NCBI RefSeq assembly: GCF_005434945.1
Contig: NZ_SKCH01000020.1
Coordinates: 1-64,000, forward strand
DNA: 64,000 nt
DNA from: Prescottella subtropica
GTDB taxonomy: Bacteria > Actinomycetota > Actinomycetes > Mycobacteriales > Mycobacteriaceae
Reading direction: 5' to 3'
Numbering within the stretch: position 1 is the first letter of the stretch; every line of letters starts with the position of its first letter. The translations under genes were made by a program, and so were the position numbers. Below the pieces are notes generated by a model. The model was not told the origin of the DNA. It saw nothing but the letters and a program-made list of their open reading frames with translations, and searched no databases. Shown piece after piece: positions 14,387 through 23,419 of the stretch.

Positions 14387-15550
14387 GTGACGTCGACCGG
14401 GAACATGGTGGGGCTGTTCGCCGGTATCGGCGGAGTGGAGTCGGGACTCCACCGTCACGGCTGGGAAACCGAACTGTTGTGCGAGATCGATCCGGGTGCG
14501 CAGCAGGTGCTGCGGACCCGGTTCGCTGGCGTCGAACTGCACGGTGATGTCACGAAGTTGCGGTCTCTGCCGGCCCGCACCGAACTGGTGGCGGCGGGTT
14601 TCCCGTGTCAGGACCTGTCGCAGGCCGGGCGGACCGCCGGGATCACCGGTTCCCGATCGGGCCTGGTCGACGAGGTGTTCCGGCTGGTCAAACGCAAAAA
14701 AGGCCCGCGCTGGCTGCTGATCGAGAATGTCCCGTTCATGCTGCAGTTGGGTCGGGGTGCGGCGATGCGGCACATCACGGACGCGCTCGAGGATCTCGGC
14801 TACACGTGGGCGTACCGGGTGGTGGACGCCCGCGCGTTCGGGTTGCCGCAGCGCCGGCAGCGGGTGCTGATGCTGGCGTCGCGCACCGACGATCCGCGGG
14901 AGGTGCTGTTCGGGCAGGACGCCGGTGCCCCCGGCGAGGGTGATCCGGCGCAGTTCCCGTGCGGCTTCTACTGGACCGAGGGTGTCCGCGGGCTCGGCTG
15001 GGCGGTCAATGCGGTGCCGACGCTCAAGGGCGGGTCGACGGTGGGGATCGCGTCGCCGCCGGCGGTGCGGTTGCCGTCCGGGGAGATCGTCACGCCCGGT
15101 CTGATCGACGCCGAACGACTGCAGGGTTTCGACGCCGACTGGACGGCCCCGGCCACCGAGTTGAAGGGGATCCGTAACGGGCACCGCTGGCGTCTGGTCG
15201 GCAACGCGGTGAGTGTGCGGATGGCCGAGTGGGTGGGCGGACGCCTCACCGAGCGGATCGCCTACAGCCCCGACCACGAGACACCGCTGCGGCCGGGCGA
15301 CGCGTGGCCGAGCGCCGCGTGGGGCCGGAACCGGCAGGCGTTCCGGGTGCACGAGTCGCACTGGCCGGTGCAGCACCCGTACGAGGACCTGAGCGGGTTC
15401 CTCGAGCATTCCCAGCTCCTCTCGGCGCGCGCGACGGCCGGGTTCCTCAAGCGGGCCCGCACCGGCAGCCTGCGGTTCCTACCGGGTTTCCTCGACGACG
15501 TCGAGAACCATCTCGAGCGGATGGGCGGCTACCCGGCAGCGGTGGCCTGA
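14387..15550 (+). CDS. dcm: DNA (cytosine-5) methyltransferase
   Basis: The 387-residue enzyme transfers methyl from SAM to cytosine C5. Conserved motifs are in order: motif I GLFAGIGGVESGL (about residues 9-21), motif IV GFPCQDLSQAG with the catalytic Cys near 75, motif VI LLIENVPFM, motif VIII QRRQRVLML and motif X RLVGNAVSVRMAEW near the end of the catalytic domain. A further 100 residues follow, rich in Trp, His and Arg. The GTG start has an AGGAAGG ribosome site. The vsr gene follows 14 bases later and no restriction enzyme gene is visible nearby, so it may be a solitary methyltransferase. Its target sequence cannot be read from the protein. Confidence 0.9.
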   Translation: MTSTGNMVGLFAGIGGVESGLHRHGWETELLCEIDPGAQQVLRTRFAGVELHGDVTKLRSLPARTELVAAGFPCQDLSQAGRTAGITGSRSGLVDEVFRLVKRKKGPRWLLIENVPFMLQLGRGAAMRHITDALEDLGYTWAYRVVDARAFGLPQRRQRVLMLASRTDDPREVLFGQDAGAPGEGDPAQFPCGFYWTEGVRGLGWAVNAVPTLKGGSTVGIASPPAVRLPSGEIVTPGLIDAERLQGFDADWTAPATELKGIRNGHRWRLVGNAVSVRMAEWVGGRLTERIAYSPDHETPLRPGDAWPSAAWGRNRQAFRVHESHWPVQHPYEDLSGFLEHSQLLSARATAGFLKRARTGSLRFLPGFLDDVENHLERMGGYPAAVA

Positions 15551-15563
15551 TCCTGCTGCGAGG

Positions 15564-15998
15564 ATGAGGTCGATGGCCTCCACCTCTCGGACGACCCCCT
15601 CGACCGATCCTGCGACGAGCGCCCGGATGCGGAAGCAGCGGCGCCGCGACACCGCGCCGGAGATCGCGTTGCGCCGGGAACTGCACCGTCGTGGCGCCCG
15701 GTTCTTCGTCGACCGGGCCCCGCTGCCCGGTCTGCGGCGGCGCGCCGATCTGGTGTTCCCCCGCAAACGGGTCGCGGTGTACGTCGACGGCTGTTTCTGG
15801 CATTCCTGCCCGCAGCATGCGACGGCCCCGAAGCGCAACGCGCAGTGGTGGGCGGACAAGCTGGCGGCCAATGTCGTTCGCGACCGCGACACCGACGTCC
15901 GGCTCACCGCGGCCGGCTGGCGGGTGGTGCGGGTGTGGGAGCACGAGGATCCGGCGGATGCGGCGGATCGGGTGCAGTCGGCACTCGCCGGCGGATGA
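15564..15998 (+). CDS. vsr: Very short patch repair endonuclease Vsr
   Basis: The 144-residue product nicks DNA 5' of T:G mismatches that arise when 5-methylcytosine deaminates, starting very short patch repair. The family pattern is visible: MRKQRRRDTAPEIALRRELH near the start, RRADLVFPRKRVAVYVDGCFWHSCP (metal-binding Asp and zinc ligands) and a C-terminal RLTAAGWRVVRVWEHE. It pairs with the adjacent cytosine methyltransferase, the arrangement seen for dcm-vsr in E. coli. A second start at ATG 15573 is possible. Confidence 0.92.
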   Translation: MRSMASTSRTTPSTDPATSARMRKQRRRDTAPEIALRRELHRRGARFFVDRAPLPGLRRRADLVFPRKRVAVYVDGCFWHSCPQHATAPKRNAQWWADKLAANVVRDRDTDVRLTAAGWRVVRVWEHEDPADAADRVQSALAGG

Positions 15999-16058
15999 TC
16001 GGTCTCGAATCGGCTGCGAAACCGGCAGGGGCACCGATCGTTTCGTAGGCTCACAGGA

Positions 16059-16889
16059 ATGAGGATCCTCGTCGCCGGCGCCGGTGGCGTCGTCGGGCTG
16101 CCACTCACACGCGAGCTGGTCTCCCGCGGTCACGACGTCGTCGGCACGTCACGGAATCCGGACGGGCGGCCCGAGCTGCGCGACGCCGGCGCCACCGTCG
16201 TGCGGATGGACGCGTTCGATCGGTCGTCGGTCGAGCATGCGGTGGCCGAGGCCCGCCCGGACGCGGTGGTCCACCAGCTCACCGACCTGTCCGCCGTCGA
16301 TCTCGACGACAACGCCGAGTTGCGCATCGTCGGCACCCGCAACCTCGTCGACGCGATGCAGCGGTTCGGTGTCGGGCGGCTGGTCACGCAGTCGATCGCG
16401 TGGCTGTACGCCGACGGGGACGGCCTCGCCGACGAGACGGTGGCGCTGCGGGAGCCGTCCGGGCCGGCGGCCCGCACGATCGAGGGGGTGGCCGCGATGG
16501 AACGCGCGTCCGCCGAGATCGAGCGGCACGTGATCCTGCGCTACGGGAAGCTGTACGGGCCGGGCACCTGGTACTCCCCCGACGGCGATTTCGGGCGTGC
16601 CGCCCGCGACGGCGTGTTCGCCGGCAACGGCGTCGAAAGTTTCCTGCACATCGCGGACACCGTCGCCCCCACCGTCGCGGCACTGGACTGGCCGACCGGG
16701 ATCGTGAACGTCGTCGACGACGAACCGGCCGGTCCGGCCGACTGGGTGCCGACGTTCTGCCGCTGGGTCGGCGCGCCGCAACCGACCGGTCTCGATGCCG
16801 GACGCGGGCGCGGCGCTGCGAACGGCAAGGCCCGCGGCCTCGGCTGGGCACCGGCGTACCCGACGTGGCGGGCCGGCATGTCCGGTTGA
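16059..16889 (+). CDS. NAD-dependent epimerase/dehydratase family protein
   Basis: The 276-residue product has an extended short-chain dehydrogenase fold: nucleotide-binding VAGAGGVVGLPLTREL at the N-terminus, DAVVHQLTDLSAVD, and RYGKLYGPGTWYSPDG. The usual catalytic Tyr-x3-Lys is not obvious: the position following the strand QSIAWLYADGD lacks the Lys. It may therefore act on another substrate or bind without the usual chemistry. It heads a rightward group that includes two methyltransferases and MTHFR but has 34 bases of spacing to the next gene, so co-transcription is uncertain. Confidence 0.65.
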   Translation: MRILVAGAGGVVGLPLTRELVSRGHDVVGTSRNPDGRPELRDAGATVVRMDAFDRSSVEHAVAEARPDAVVHQLTDLSAVDLDDNAELRIVGTRNLVDAMQRFGVGRLVTQSIAWLYADGDGLADETVALREPSGPAARTIEGVAAMERASAEIERHVILRYGKLYGPGTWYSPDGDFGRAARDGVFAGNGVESFLHIADTVAPTVAALDWPTGIVNVVDDEPAGPADWVPTFCRWVGAPQPTGLDAGRGRGAANGKARGLGWAPAYPTWRAGMSG

Positions 16890-16923
16890 CCGGCAAACAT
16901 CCGAAGAACAGGGAGATGATCAC

Positions 16924-17721
16924 GTGGACCGCGCGTCCGAGTCCGAACAACTCTCGACACTCGCCTCCCCGGAGAGGCTGGAGAAACTGCTGTTACCCGG
17001 CACGACCTGCGTGCCGTCGTCGAACGGCTACCTCGACACCATGCCCGGAGAATTCGTCGCCCCACCGGGCCGGGCGCAGGCGGCGTGGCAGTCGTCGTTC
17101 GGTGCCGCGTTCTACCAGTGGATCCACCGATCGCTGGCGTCCGTGCTGGCGCCCGGCATGTCGACGGTCGGTTCCCAGTTGCACCTGGACCGGGGGCAGA
17201 CGGTGGTCGACGTGGGTTGCGGGCCCGGCAATGTGACGCTCGGGTTGGCCGACACGGTCGCCCCGCACGGTCTCGCCGTCGGCGTCGACGTCTCGGAACC
17301 GATGTTGACGCTCGCCGCCCGCCAGGCCCGGCCGAACATGGGTCTGATCCGGGGGAACGCGATGTCCCTGCCGTTGAAGGATCATTGCGCCGACGCCGCC
17401 TGCGCCACCGCCGTCATCATGCTGGTGCCCGAACCCGCCGCGGCGCTGCGGGAGATGATCCGGGTCGTGAAGCCGGGCGGATGGCTGCTGGTGATGGTCC
17501 CGTGCCGGCAGGAGATTCCGGCCGCGATCATCGGGCGCACGTTCATGAGTGCCGTCGGACGTTTCGGCGGCGCACGGATGTTCACTCCCGACGAGTTGTC
17601 GACGCTGTTCGAGGAACTCGGCTGCGAACGCATCCACAGCCAACCGTTGTCCACGATGCTCACGGTGCGTGCCCGCACGCCGGCGGCACGGAAACCCGCA
17701 TCGGGAAAGGAGCAACCATGA
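16924..17721 (+). CDS. Class I SAM-dependent methyltransferase
   Basis: The 265-residue product has the Rossmann-type methyltransferase motifs: VVDVGCGPGNVTLGL (motif I, about residue 98) and GVDVSEPMLTLAARQA (motif II), then AACATAVIMLVPEPAAAL and KPGGWLLVMVP. The N-terminal 60 residues are variable. The GTG at 16924 is preceded by AGGGAGA. The stop overlaps the start of the next methyltransferase gene by 4 bases. The substrate is unknown; polyketide, lipid or small-molecule methylation are all possible. Confidence 0.8.
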   Translation: MDRASESEQLSTLASPERLEKLLLPGTTCVPSSNGYLDTMPGEFVAPPGRAQAAWQSSFGAAFYQWIHRSLASVLAPGMSTVGSQLHLDRGQTVVDVGCGPGNVTLGLADTVAPHGLAVGVDVSEPMLTLAARQARPNMGLIRGNAMSLPLKDHCADAACATAVIMLVPEPAAALREMIRVVKPGGWLLVMVPCRQEIPAAIIGRTFMSAVGRFGGARMFTPDELSTLFEELGCERIHSQPLSTMLTVRARTPAARKPASGKEQP

Positions 17722-18455
17722 GTACGGAGGCACCTCGCCCCACCGATTTCGACGCCCTCTACCGCGGTGATTTCGACGCCCTGACCGGTGATGCACCGTC
17801 GGGGCCACCGGGTTTCCGGTTCGATCGGGTGCCGTGGGACATCGGGGAGGCGCAACCGGTGGTGCGCGCCCTCGAATCCGAGGGTGAGATCGAGTCGGAT
17901 GTCCTCGACATCGGTTGCGGCCCAGGCGAGAACACGATCTTTCTGGCCGGCCACGGCTATCGGGTGTGGGGCCTGGATGCGGCGCCCGCGGCGATCGACA
18001 TCGCCCGTGGGCGGGCCCGCGACCGGCGTGTCGGAGACGCGGTCACGTTCGAGGTGGCCGACGCCACCGATCTGGGCGGCTGGGCCGACCGATTCACCAC
18101 GATCGTGGACAGCGCTCTGTACCACTGCTTTCCGGAGGGGAAGCGGGCCGCGTACGTGGCCGAACTGCACCGGGCGGCACGCTCGCAGTGCCGGCTGCAC
18201 CTGCTGTGCTTCTCGGACCGGGTCCCGGACGGTTTCCCGGGGCCGTTCCGGATCGACGAGGACAACCTGCGCGGCACCCTCGCCGACGGGGGCTGGCACA
18301 TCCGCCGACTCGAACGCACCACCTACACCACCGCGATGACACGCGCCGATTTCGAGGGCCACGACGAGGTGGCGGCCCTGGCGGCCGAACTCGGCCTCGA
18401 CGCGAACGGCCGACTGCTCGCCCCCGCGTGGCTGGCGACGGCCGAACGTCGTTGA
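17718..18455 (+). CDS. Class I SAM-dependent methyltransferase (small-molecule type)
   Basis: The 245-residue product carries DVLDIGCGPGENTIFLAGHG (motif I) and VWGLDAAPAAIDIAR (motif II), then FEVADATDL and VDSALYHCFPEG in the region expected for substrate binding. A C-terminal HIRRLERTTYTT-type segment closes the fold. This resembles thiol or small-molecule methyltransferases. It overlaps the preceding methyltransferase gene (ATGA) and the following MTHFR-like gene (TTGA), so all three are probably made together. Confidence 0.78.
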   Translation: MSTEAPRPTDFDALYRGDFDALTGDAPSGPPGFRFDRVPWDIGEAQPVVRALESEGEIESDVLDIGCGPGENTIFLAGHGYRVWGLDAAPAAIDIARGRARDRRVGDAVTFEVADATDLGGWADRFTTIVDSALYHCFPEGKRAAYVAELHRAARSQCRLHLLCFSDRVPDGFPGPFRIDEDNLRGTLADGGWHIRRLERTTYTTAMTRADFEGHDEVAALAAELGLDANGRLLAPAWLATAERR

Positions 18456-19354
18456 CCTCCCTGCACACGGTGGCGCTGGAACTGGTGCCGCCGGAATTGT
18501 CCGCGGGCCGGGAACGGGCCGTCGCGGAGGCCCGGTCGGCGGCCGAGTTGTGCCGACGGCACGGGCTGGACCGGCAGGTGCGGCACGTCATGCTGCCCGG
18601 GATCGTCGCCGAGGATGCGGGCCGGCCGGTCCCGGTCACGCCGCGCATGGACGTCGCCGATTTCTGGGAGGTGGTGGACGACGTATTCACCGGTGCCGTG
18701 TCCGGGCTGTGCGCGCAGGTCACCGTGTTCGACGACGCCCCGCACCTCGATGCGCGGGTGCGGCGGCTACGCGACGCCGGGATGGACGGTGTCGTGTTCG
18801 TCGGCAAACCGCACGGGGCGACGGCGTCCGGGATCACCCCGGTCGAGGCACTGACCCGCTACCGGTCCCTGCTCCCCCACCGCGGTGTGATCCTCATGCC
18901 CACCCGGCGCGGTGAACTCGACCGGTTCGTCGCCAAATGCGAACGGGGAGCGACGTTCGCGCTGACCCAGCTGTTGTACTCGGATCGGATCGTCGGTCTC
19001 CTCCGGGATGTCGCGGACCGCACCCCACTGCGTCCGGAGATCCTGTTGTCGTTCGGGTTCGTGCCGGGTATCGAGCAGCGAATCCGCTTGATCGACTGGC
19101 TGATCCACGACGACGGCAACGACGACGCCCGCCGCGAGCAGCAGACGGTCGCCGCGCTCGCGGGTGCCGACCCGCAGCGGCGCCGACGCCTGCTCGTCGA
19201 GCACTACCGGCGCGTCGTCGACGGCGTCCGCGGCCTCGGGTTCCCGCTGAGCCTCCATCTCGAGGCGCCGTACGGGGTGTCGGACGCGGCGTGCGCGACG
19301 TTCGCCGCGATGCTCGAGCAGTGGGCGCCGCGGGTGGACGACGGCTCCCGCTGA
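18452..19354 (+). CDS. Mycobacterial-type methylenetetrahydrofolate reductase-like protein
   Basis: The 300-residue product resembles M. tuberculosis Rv2172c, an MTHFR-related protein that reduces 5,10-methylene-THF. Matching features are the start TVALELVPPELSAGRERA, a barrel strand RHVMLPGIVAED, DGVVFVGKPHG, GVILMPTRRGELDRF, TFALTQLLYSDRIV and ILLSFGFVPGIE, with a C-terminal LGFPLSLHLEAPYGVS. The start is TTG 18452 (overlap TTGA) or GTG 18470. Clustering with two methyltransferases fits methyl-group metabolism. Similarity judged from memory. Confidence 0.72.
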   Translation: MTSLHTVALELVPPELSAGRERAVAEARSAAELCRRHGLDRQVRHVMLPGIVAEDAGRPVPVTPRMDVADFWEVVDDVFTGAVSGLCAQVTVFDDAPHLDARVRRLRDAGMDGVVFVGKPHGATASGITPVEALTRYRSLLPHRGVILMPTRRGELDRFVAKCERGATFALTQLLYSDRIVGLLRDVADRTPLRPEILLSFGFVPGIEQRIRLIDWLIHDDGNDDARREQQTVAALAGADPQRRRRLLVEHYRRVVDGVRGLGFPLSLHLEAPYGVSDAACATFAAMLEQWAPRVDDGSR

Positions 19355-19475
19355 GCGGTACCGACGCCCAGGATCTGATCGAAAACGGACACCTGGAACG
19401 TGTTCTCGCGATACTGTCCGCGACGTACGGCCGATGCGCTACCGGTGTCGGCCGAGGTACCGGAAGGGAACGACG

Positions 19476-21083
19476 ATGCAGTTCAATCTCGCCGACATCT
19501 TCGAGTCCGTTGCGGATGCGGTCCCGGACCGTGTCGCGCTGACGTACGAGGGTCAGAACCTGACGTATGCGAGCCTGGACGCCGAGTCGAACCGGGTGGC
19601 GCATTTCCTGGCCGGGGCCGGCGTCGGCACCGGTGATCATGTCGCCCTGTTCCTGAAGAACAGCATCGAGCACGTCACCTCGATCCTCGGTCTGGTGAAG
19701 ATCCGGGCCGTCCCGATCAACGTCAACTACCGGTACACGCCGGCCGAATTGGAGTACATCTTCACCAACTCCGACGCCGCCGCGGTCGTCGTCGAACTGC
19801 CCGAGCACCAGCGCACCCTGGCGCCGCTGCTCGACGCCTGCCCGCTGGTGCGCACGGTGATCGTCGTCGGCGATCCGGTCGACGAACTGGTCGCCGCGGC
19901 CGGCGCCCGCTCGATCCCGGTGGTGGCGTTCGCCGAGTCCGTGAACGCACCGACCACCCGCGACTTCGACGCCCGCTCCGGTGACGACGTGTACGTGCTG
20001 TACACCGGCGGCACCACCGGCTACCCGAAGGGGGTGATGTGGCGGCACGACGACTTCTTCCGCAAGCCGCTGTCCGGCGGCAACCCGTACGGTGAGGGCT
20101 GCCGGGCGGATCTCGCGGAGGTGGCCGCGGCCGCCAAGGAGTTCCCCGACATGGCGTTCCTCATCGCCGCCCCGCTCATGCACGGCGCCGCCCTGTATTC
20201 GCTGTTCACGTTCTTCACCCTCGGTGCCCGCGTCGTACTGATGCGCGACTTCGACCCACGCAAGGTCGTCGAGGGCATCGAGAAGGAACGCCTGCAGGTG
20301 ATCCTCATCGTCGGTGACGGCATGGGTCTGCCGCTGGTCGACGAGATGGAGCGCCGCAAGGGCGAGGTCGATCTCAGTTCGCTGTTCTCGATCACCTCGG
20401 GTGGCGCGATCTGGTCGGTGAGCGTCCGGGAGCGGATGCTGGCGGTCAAGCCGGAGTTGTTGCTGCGCGACAACTTCGGCGCGTCGGAGTCCGGTAACGA
20501 CGGCGCGTTCACCGTCGACGAGGACGGCAATCTGCGGATGGCGCCGTCCCCGAACATGACGCTCGTCGACGAACGACTCGACGAGATCGCGCCCGGCTCC
20601 GGCGACATCGGCTACATCGCCCGGATCGGCAACGTCCCCCTCGGCTACTACAAGGACGAGGAGAAGACGGCCCGCACGTTCCCGGTCCGCGCCGACGGCG
20701 TCCGCATCTCGATCCTCGGCGACATGGGCCGTATCGAGGCCGACGGCACCATCGTGTTCCTCGGCCGCGGCTCGCAGTGCATCAACACCGGCGGCGAGAA
20801 GGTGTTCGCCGAGGAGGTCGAGGCGGCGCTGCACGCGCACCCGTCGATCTCCGACGCCCTCGTCGTGCCCCGGCCGGACGAGCGGATGGGCCAGCAGGTC
20901 GCCGCCGTCGTCGCCGTCTACGAGGGCGTCGCCGAACCGACACTCGACGAGGTACAGGAGCACTGCCGGAAGACGTTGGCCGGCTACAAGATCCCCCGTA
21001 CCGTGGTCATCGTCGACGAGGTCAAGCGCACCCCCGCCGGCAAGGCCGACTACCGCTGGGCCACCGAGACGGCGTCCGCGTAG
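19476..21083 (+). CDS. Acyl-CoA synthetase (FadD family)
   Basis: The 535-residue enzyme activates a carboxylic acid with ATP and CoA. The AMP-binding signature YTGGTTGYPKGVMWRHDD (about residue 176) and the later LGDMGRIEADGTIVFLGR and catalytic-Lys region TPAGKADYRWA near the C-terminus are clear. The WRHDDFF motif after GVM and the N-terminal FNLADIFESVADAVPDRVAL resemble FadD19-type synthetases that act on steroid side chains or other large acids. A SD GGAAGGGA supports ATG 19476. No partner genes of a degradation pathway are adjacent. Confidence 0.85.
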   Translation: MQFNLADIFESVADAVPDRVALTYEGQNLTYASLDAESNRVAHFLAGAGVGTGDHVALFLKNSIEHVTSILGLVKIRAVPINVNYRYTPAELEYIFTNSDAAAVVVELPEHQRTLAPLLDACPLVRTVIVVGDPVDELVAAAGARSIPVVAFAESVNAPTTRDFDARSGDDVYVLYTGGTTGYPKGVMWRHDDFFRKPLSGGNPYGEGCRADLAEVAAAAKEFPDMAFLIAAPLMHGAALYSLFTFFTLGARVVLMRDFDPRKVVEGIEKERLQVILIVGDGMGLPLVDEMERRKGEVDLSSLFSITSGGAIWSVSVRERMLAVKPELLLRDNFGASESGNDGAFTVDEDGNLRMAPSPNMTLVDERLDEIAPGSGDIGYIARIGNVPLGYYKDEEKTARTFPVRADGVRISILGDMGRIEADGTIVFLGRGSQCINTGGEKVFAEEVEAALHAHPSISDALVVPRPDERMGQQVAAVVAVYEGVAEPTLDEVQEHCRKTLAGYKIPRTVVIVDEVKRTPAGKADYRWATETASA

Positions 21084-21096
21084 GGGGCCGGCGGAG

Positions 21097-22023
21097 TCAG
21101 TACCCTGCTGCCGGGTCGATCCGGGCGAGCAGATCGTCCCCGGCCGCGAAGCGGCGCACGTTCTCGGCGACGTGCTCGGCGTAGGCGGGCGCACGCAGCG
21201 ACGGCGGGTTGGAACAGTGCGGGGTGACGATCACGTTCGGCAACGTCCACAGCGGATGCCCGTCGGGCAGCGGTTCGGGATCGGTGACGTCGAGGCCGGC
21301 ACCACCGATGCGCCCGGCGCGCAGGGCGTCGACGAGGGCGTCGGTGTCGACGAGCGGGCCACGCGCCACGTTGATCACCCACGAGTGCGGCCGCAGCCGC
21401 GCCAACTGGTCCGCACCGATCAGGTGCCGGGTCGCGGCGGTGGCCGGGGCCGCGACGACGACGTGGTCGACGGACGCGAGAACGTCGTCGACCCGGTCGG
21501 CGGGCAGGGTCTCGGCGGCACCGTCGACGGGACTCCCGGACCGGTTGACGGCGACGACGGTCGCACCGACCGCCGTCAGCATCGGGATCAGCGCCCGGCC
21601 GATGCCGCCGGCCCCGAGGATCGCAACACGGGAGCCGCGCAGCGTGCCGACCTTGCCGAAGAACTCCCGCTGCCGCCACGTGGTGGCCGACGCCTGCTCT
21701 GGTAGCGCCCGGACCCCGGCGAGCAGCAGGGCGAGGGTGTGCTCGGCGACGGTGGCCGCGAACGCGCCGGCCGACGACGTCCACACCACGTCGGGACGAC
21801 GCTGCATCACGCCCGCCGCGAACCACGCCTCCACCCCGGCCGACGGCAGCTGCACCCAGCGGATCGCGTCCGGCAGTTCACCGGGGAACTCCGCCGGATC
21901 GTTACCCGCCCACACCAGGGCGTGCGCGTCGGCGAGCGGGACGACGGTGCTGCCGGCGGCGGTGATCGCGTCGGACAGCAGCGGATCGGGACCGGGGCCG
22001 AGGGCGACGGGGACGGCGGGCAT
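21097..22023 (-). CDS. D-isomer-specific 2-hydroxyacid dehydrogenase
   Basis: The 308-residue enzyme reduces 2-keto acids or oxidises D-2-hydroxy acids with NAD(P). A split substrate/cofactor domain layout is visible, with GAGGIGRALIPML as the Rossmann turn (about residue 137), then the catalytic Arg in NVARGPLVD, the Glu in VTDPEPLPDGHPLW and the His in VTPHCSN. The length matches the glyoxylate/phosphoglycerate-like family. It converges with the acyl-CoA synthetase gene, 13 bases apart. Substrate unknown. Confidence 0.85.
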   Translation of the reverse strand: MPAVPVALGPGPDPLLSDAITAAGSTVVPLADAHALVWAGNDPAEFPGELPDAIRWVQLPSAGVEAWFAAGVMQRRPDVVWTSSAGAFAATVAEHTLALLLAGVRALPEQASATTWRQREFFGKVGTLRGSRVAILGAGGIGRALIPMLTAVGATVVAVNRSGSPVDGAAETLPADRVDDVLASVDHVVVAAPATAATRHLIGADQLARLRPHSWVINVARGPLVDTDALVDALRAGRIGGAGLDVTDPEPLPDGHPLWTLPNVIVTPHCSNPPSLRAPAYAEHVAENVRRFAAGDDLLARIDPAAGY

Positions 22024-22100
22024 GCGGGGCTCCTTCGGGAGGTGAACGTCGTGACCAGTTCACACCGGACGCCGCCCGCGCGTCCACCTCGCCCGACCGG

Positions 22101-22934
22101 TCAGGGTGCCGCGGGACCCGGCGGAGGGGGCGGGCACACCTGGTCGAGGAACGGCACGTTCGGGAACGGGGTGTTCGGGCACGCTGCCGCGGCCGGCCGG
22201 TACGGGGTGGTGAGTGCGCCGACGATCAGGGCACCCGCCCCGCCGAGTGAGCCCAGAGCTCCCACACCCAGCGACCCGACCGAGCCCAGCGCCCCCACAC
22301 CGAGCGAACCCAAGGCCTCCGGGCCCGCGGATCCCGCCCCCAGCGAACCCAGTTCCGCCGAACCCAGCAAATCCTCCAGACCCAGATCCTCCAGCGAACC
22401 CAGTTCCGCCGAACCCAGCAAATCCTCCAGACCCAGATCCTCCAGCGATCCCAGTTCGGCACTGCCGACGACGTCGCTGCCGCAGTCCGTGACGACCCGC
22501 GCCCGTGCGGGCGCCGACGTGACCACATTCTGCTGGGGGTCCGTGCCGGCCACGGTCGCGGTGTTGTCGACGGTGCAGATTCCCTGGTCGACGGCGGTCA
22601 CCTGGTAGGTGGCGGTGCAGGTCGTCGACTGTCCCGGCTGGAGTGTGCCCGCCGGGCAGTCGGCGACGGGTGCCGAACCGGATCCGGTGAAGGCGATCTC
22701 GTTCACGCCGATGCCGGAGAGCGGGGTCGTGCCGGTGTTGGTCACCGTGAACGTGTAGGTGACGGTGTCGCCCGCCACGAGTCCGATCCGTGGAGAGGCC
22801 GACTTCGTGAGCGAGAGGCCGTCCCCCGGCGGCTGGGCGACGCCGACCGGCCCGAAGGCCGACGTCGTCAGCGTCACCAGACCGGTGAGAGCCGCGACGG
22901 CCGGAATCCGGAAAGCTGCACCACATTTACGCAC
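22101..22934 (-). CDS. Secreted protein with DUF11-like domain and Gly/Leu/Glu repeat region
   Basis: The 277-residue product has a signal-peptide-like start ([22 protein letters not shown]). A DUF11-type adhesin-like domain follows (residues about 40-140: [34 protein letters not shown]). The C-terminal half has two exact 17-residue repeats ([17 protein letters not shown]) and several GSLGVGALG-type repeats, then a Pro-rich end with cysteines. The GTG start follows an AAAGGAG site. It may be a cell-surface or secreted structural protein; no enzyme motif is seen. The DNA repeats are annotated separately. Confidence 0.65.
   Translation of the reverse strand: MRKCGAAFRIPAVAALTGLVTLTTSAFGPVGVAQPPGDGLSLTKSASPRIGLVAGDTVTYTFTVTNTGTTPLSGIGVNEIAFTGSGSAPVADCPAGTLQPGQSTTCTATYQVTAVDQGICTVDNTATVAGTDPQQNVVTSAPARARVVTDCGSDVVGSAELGSLEDLGLEDLLGSAELGSLEDLGLEDLLGSAELGSLGAGSAGPEALGSLGVGALGSVGSLGVGALGSLGGAGALIVGALTTPYRPAAAACPNTPFPNVPFLDQVCPPPPPGPAAP
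22343..22444 (-). repeat. Two perfect 51-bp tandem repeats within the secreted protein gene
   Basis: Copy 1 (22343-22393) and copy 2 (22394-22444) are identical over 51 bases and in frame, encoding 17 residues each. A third, degenerate copy starts at 22445. Identity at the DNA level indicates recent duplication and makes copy-number change by slippage likely. Confidence 0.9.
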
Positions 22935-23079
22935 GCTGGAAACTCCTTTTTCGCCGCTTACAGGACAAATCGGGTTCGAACTCAGCTGTCACGCATACAA
23001 GCGTTTCGGAAGATACTGGATTTTCGCGATGGATGCGGGTGAATGACGCCGGACAGTGAACTCGACGTCCGACATGAAA

Positions 23080-23115
23080 AAGACCCCCACCTGCATCACT
23101 GCAGGTGGGGGTCTT
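23080..23115. terminator. Hairpin terminator downstream of tRNA-Arg(ACG)
   Basis: Perfect 15-base arms (23080-23094 and 23101-23115) with a 6-base loop, flanked by A tracts on one side and T-rich sequence in the leftward direction. It follows the leftward tRNA-Arg. Confidence 0.85.
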
Positions 23116-23122
23116 CTCGATG

Positions 23123-23195
23123 TGCGCCCGAAGGGATTCGAACCCCTAACCTTCTGATCCGTAGTCAGATGCTCTATCCGTTGAGCTACGGGCGC
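23123..23195 (-). tRNA. tRNA-Arg (anticodon ACG)
   Basis: A 73-base tRNA with acceptor arms 23189-23195 and 23124-23130, anticodon stem around the loop CTACGGA (anticodon ACG) and a normal T arm. CCA is not encoded. The A34 is the usual target of TadA, encoded at 9176-9634. Confidence 0.94.
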
Positions 23196-23241
23196 ATGTT
23201 CAACAATGTTGAGTTGTTACTGGACCCACGAAGGGCCAGTG

Positions 23242-23333
23242 TGGCGGAGGCGAGAGGATTTGAACCTCCGGTCCCCTTTGAGGGGGACAACTCATTAGCA
23301 GTGAGTCCCATTCGGCCGCTCTGGCACGCCTCC
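23242..23333 (-). tRNA. tRNA-Ser (anticodon GCU)
   Basis: A class II tRNA with acceptor arms 23327-23333 and 23246-23252, anticodon stem ACTCA/TGAGT around CTGCTAA (anticodon GCT) and a long variable arm. An encoded CCA lies at 23244-23242. It reads AGU/AGC. It lies 46 bases upstream of tRNA-Arg on the same strand and may be co-transcribed with it. Confidence 0.94.
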
Positions 23334-23419
23334 TTGGGGGCCGGCTCTCTCGAACCGCCGAGCGAAACATTACACACGGATAGCCAGAATACGCAAAACA
23401 CCTGGTCACGGGCATCTTC

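Noticed and set aside
13805-15409. Leftward 534-codon frame across the methyltransferase gene
   Set aside because: The cytosine methyltransferase motifs I, IV, VI, VIII and X are all in the rightward frame.
18894-21194. Leftward 766-codon frame opposite the acyl-CoA synthetase
   Set aside because: The AMP-binding and catalytic motifs lie on the plus strand; this frame has no recognisable domain.
22343-22444. CRISPR array
   Set aside because: The two 51-base units are contiguous, in frame and without spacers; they are protein-coding tandem repeats.
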